Below the pieces are notes generated by a model that was not told the DNA's origin, searched no databases, and saw only the letters and a list, made by a program, of their open reading frames with translations. Positions 63,291 to 64,000 of a stretch of 64,000 nucleotides of DNA are shown piece by piece; the first letter of the stretch is position 1, and every line of letters begins with the position of its first letter. The DNA comes from Rummeliibacillus stabekisii. GTDB lineage: Bacteria > Bacillota > Bacilli > Bacillales_A > Planococcaceae. The translations under genes were made by a program, and so were the position numbers. The stretch spans positions 620,001 to 684,000 of the forward strand of contig NZ_BJVD01000001.1 of NCBI RefSeq assembly GCF_007988965.1, written 5' to 3'.

Positions 63291-64000
63291 TTATTTTCCC
63301 TCCTTTTTTTTCTTGCTTAAACGGTCTAAGCCCACACGAATAATATAACCTGATGCTACGAAGAAGATAATTAATGCGATAACAATGGATACGATTTCCA
63401 CTGGTATGCCAGCTTCATTCGGCATATTGAGACCGCCATTTTTTAATCCGCCAAAAAGTATTGCGCCAAGTAGTACGCCAAATGGCTGGTTTGCTCCAAG
63501 CAACGCAACCGCAATCCCATCAAAACCAATACCCGTAAAGCCTGTCATTTTAGTAATATTACCGAAGGTACCTAGACCCTCCATAGCGCCTCCAAGACCT
63601 GCAAAAGCTCCTGAGATAACCATTGCTAGAATGATATTTTTGCTAACATTCATACCAGCATATTCTGAAGCATTTTGGTTAAAACCGACTGATTTTAATT
63701 CATAGCCTTGTGTTGTCTTTTCTAAAATAAACCACATGATTAACACCGCAATTAGGGCAATTAGAAAACCCCAATGCAATCTTGAATAATCGGTAAGAGA
63801 TTCAAAGAAAGGAGAACGAAGTGAAGCAGAATCGTGAATTTTTTCTGTCTTATCGCCCCCATCAGATAATGCAGATATAGTCGCATTGGCTACATGCAAT
63901 GCAATATAGTTCATCATAATGGTAACGATAACTTCATGGACCTGTAATTTAGCCTTTAATAGGCCTGGAATAAACGCCCATAGAGCACCTGCAGCAGCTG
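63291..64000 (-). CDS. nupP: Nucleoside ABC transporter permease NupP-like, C-terminal part
   Basis: The gene is cut by the right edge: the reading frame continues past an internal ATG at 63917 to base 64000, encoding AAGALWAFIPGLLKAKLQVH then EVIVTIMMNYIA, the conserved early permease block of this family. Later marks are YELKSVGFNQNASEYAGMNV and GFDGIAVALLGANQPFGVLL. It is the first permease of the nucleoside importer; the ATPase (nupO) and lipoprotein (nupN) would lie further right. It ends in a Lys-rich tail. Confidence 0.88.
   Translation of the reverse strand, partial: AAAGALWAFIPGLLKAKLQVHEVIVTIMMNYIALHVANATISALSDGGDKTEKIHDSASLRSPFFESLTDYSRLHWGFLIALIAVLIMWFILEKTTQGYELKSVGFNQNASEYAGMNVSKNIILAMVISGAFAGLGGAMEGLGTFGNITKMTGFTGIGFDGIAVALLGANQPFGVLLGAILFGGLKNGGLNMPNEAGIPVEIVSIVIALIIFFVASGYIIRVGLDRLSKKKKEGK

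Overview
The window is a contiguous piece of chromosome from a low-GC, endospore-forming Firmicute. Gene content (sigF operon, spoVAF, spoVS, cotE, sirA, spoIIM-like), protein sequences and strong AGGAGG ribosome binding sites all point to Bacillales. Gene order and protein divergence from Bacillus subtilis suggest the Planococcaceae/Caryophanaceae side (Lysinibacillus, Rummeliibacillus or Viridibacillus type); that placement is inference. Nearly every gene is a recognisable core gene, most lie on the minus strand, and no rRNA, tRNA, CRISPR array or intact insertion sequence was seen.

Layout. 0-5 kb: 5' end of rluB, a short dacB-like carboxypeptidase, scpB-scpA, ypuF converging on ribT, an unannotated 34-residue membrane peptide, and lysA. 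5-8.3 kb: spoIIAA-spoIIAB-sigF running directly into spoVAF; the spoVAA-AE genes that separate them in B. subtilis are absent. 8.5-16.6 kb: deoB-pdp, xerD, fur, spoIIM-like, nudF, yqkF, yqkE, yqkD, yneF. 16.7-21.5 kb: sirA, tkt, ynzC, and the divergent SOS pair yneB-yneA / lexA with three LexA boxes. 21.6-23.8 kb: a small AT-rich accessory patch (acetyltransferase, two orphan proteins, one perhaps immunity-like, and non-coding or decayed DNA). 24-28 kb: glnR-glnA with two GlnR sites, ynbB, a rhodanese, hfq. 28-36 kb: mutS-mutL-glpD-lipase-miaA packed as one transcription unit.

36.4-43.7 kb is a gluconate island inserted between mutS and cotE, which are close neighbours in many bacilli: gntK, a short 6-phosphogluconate dehydrogenase, an RpiR-type regulator and gntP, with an MFS exporter/TetR pair lodged inside. 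The gntK and gnd/rpiR promoters share the same 13-base AT-rich motif in opposite orientations and gntP has a looser relative, suggesting one regulon. 44-64 kb returns to core order: cotE (with an unusual polyserine tail), ricA, miaB, korB-korA, an SdpI-family membrane protein, spoVS, ymdB, rny, recA, cinA, pgsA, ymfM (rodZ-like), ymfK, ymfI, ymfH, ymfF, then nupQ and a truncated nupP.

No clearly new biological system was found. The best leads are the gluconate regulon with its shared motif, the CotE polyserine tail, the direct sigF-spoVAF overlap, the small membrane peptide after lysA, and a cloverleaf-like inverted-repeat element between pgsA and cinA. All statements about absent genes refer only to this window compared with remembered B. 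subtilis gene order.
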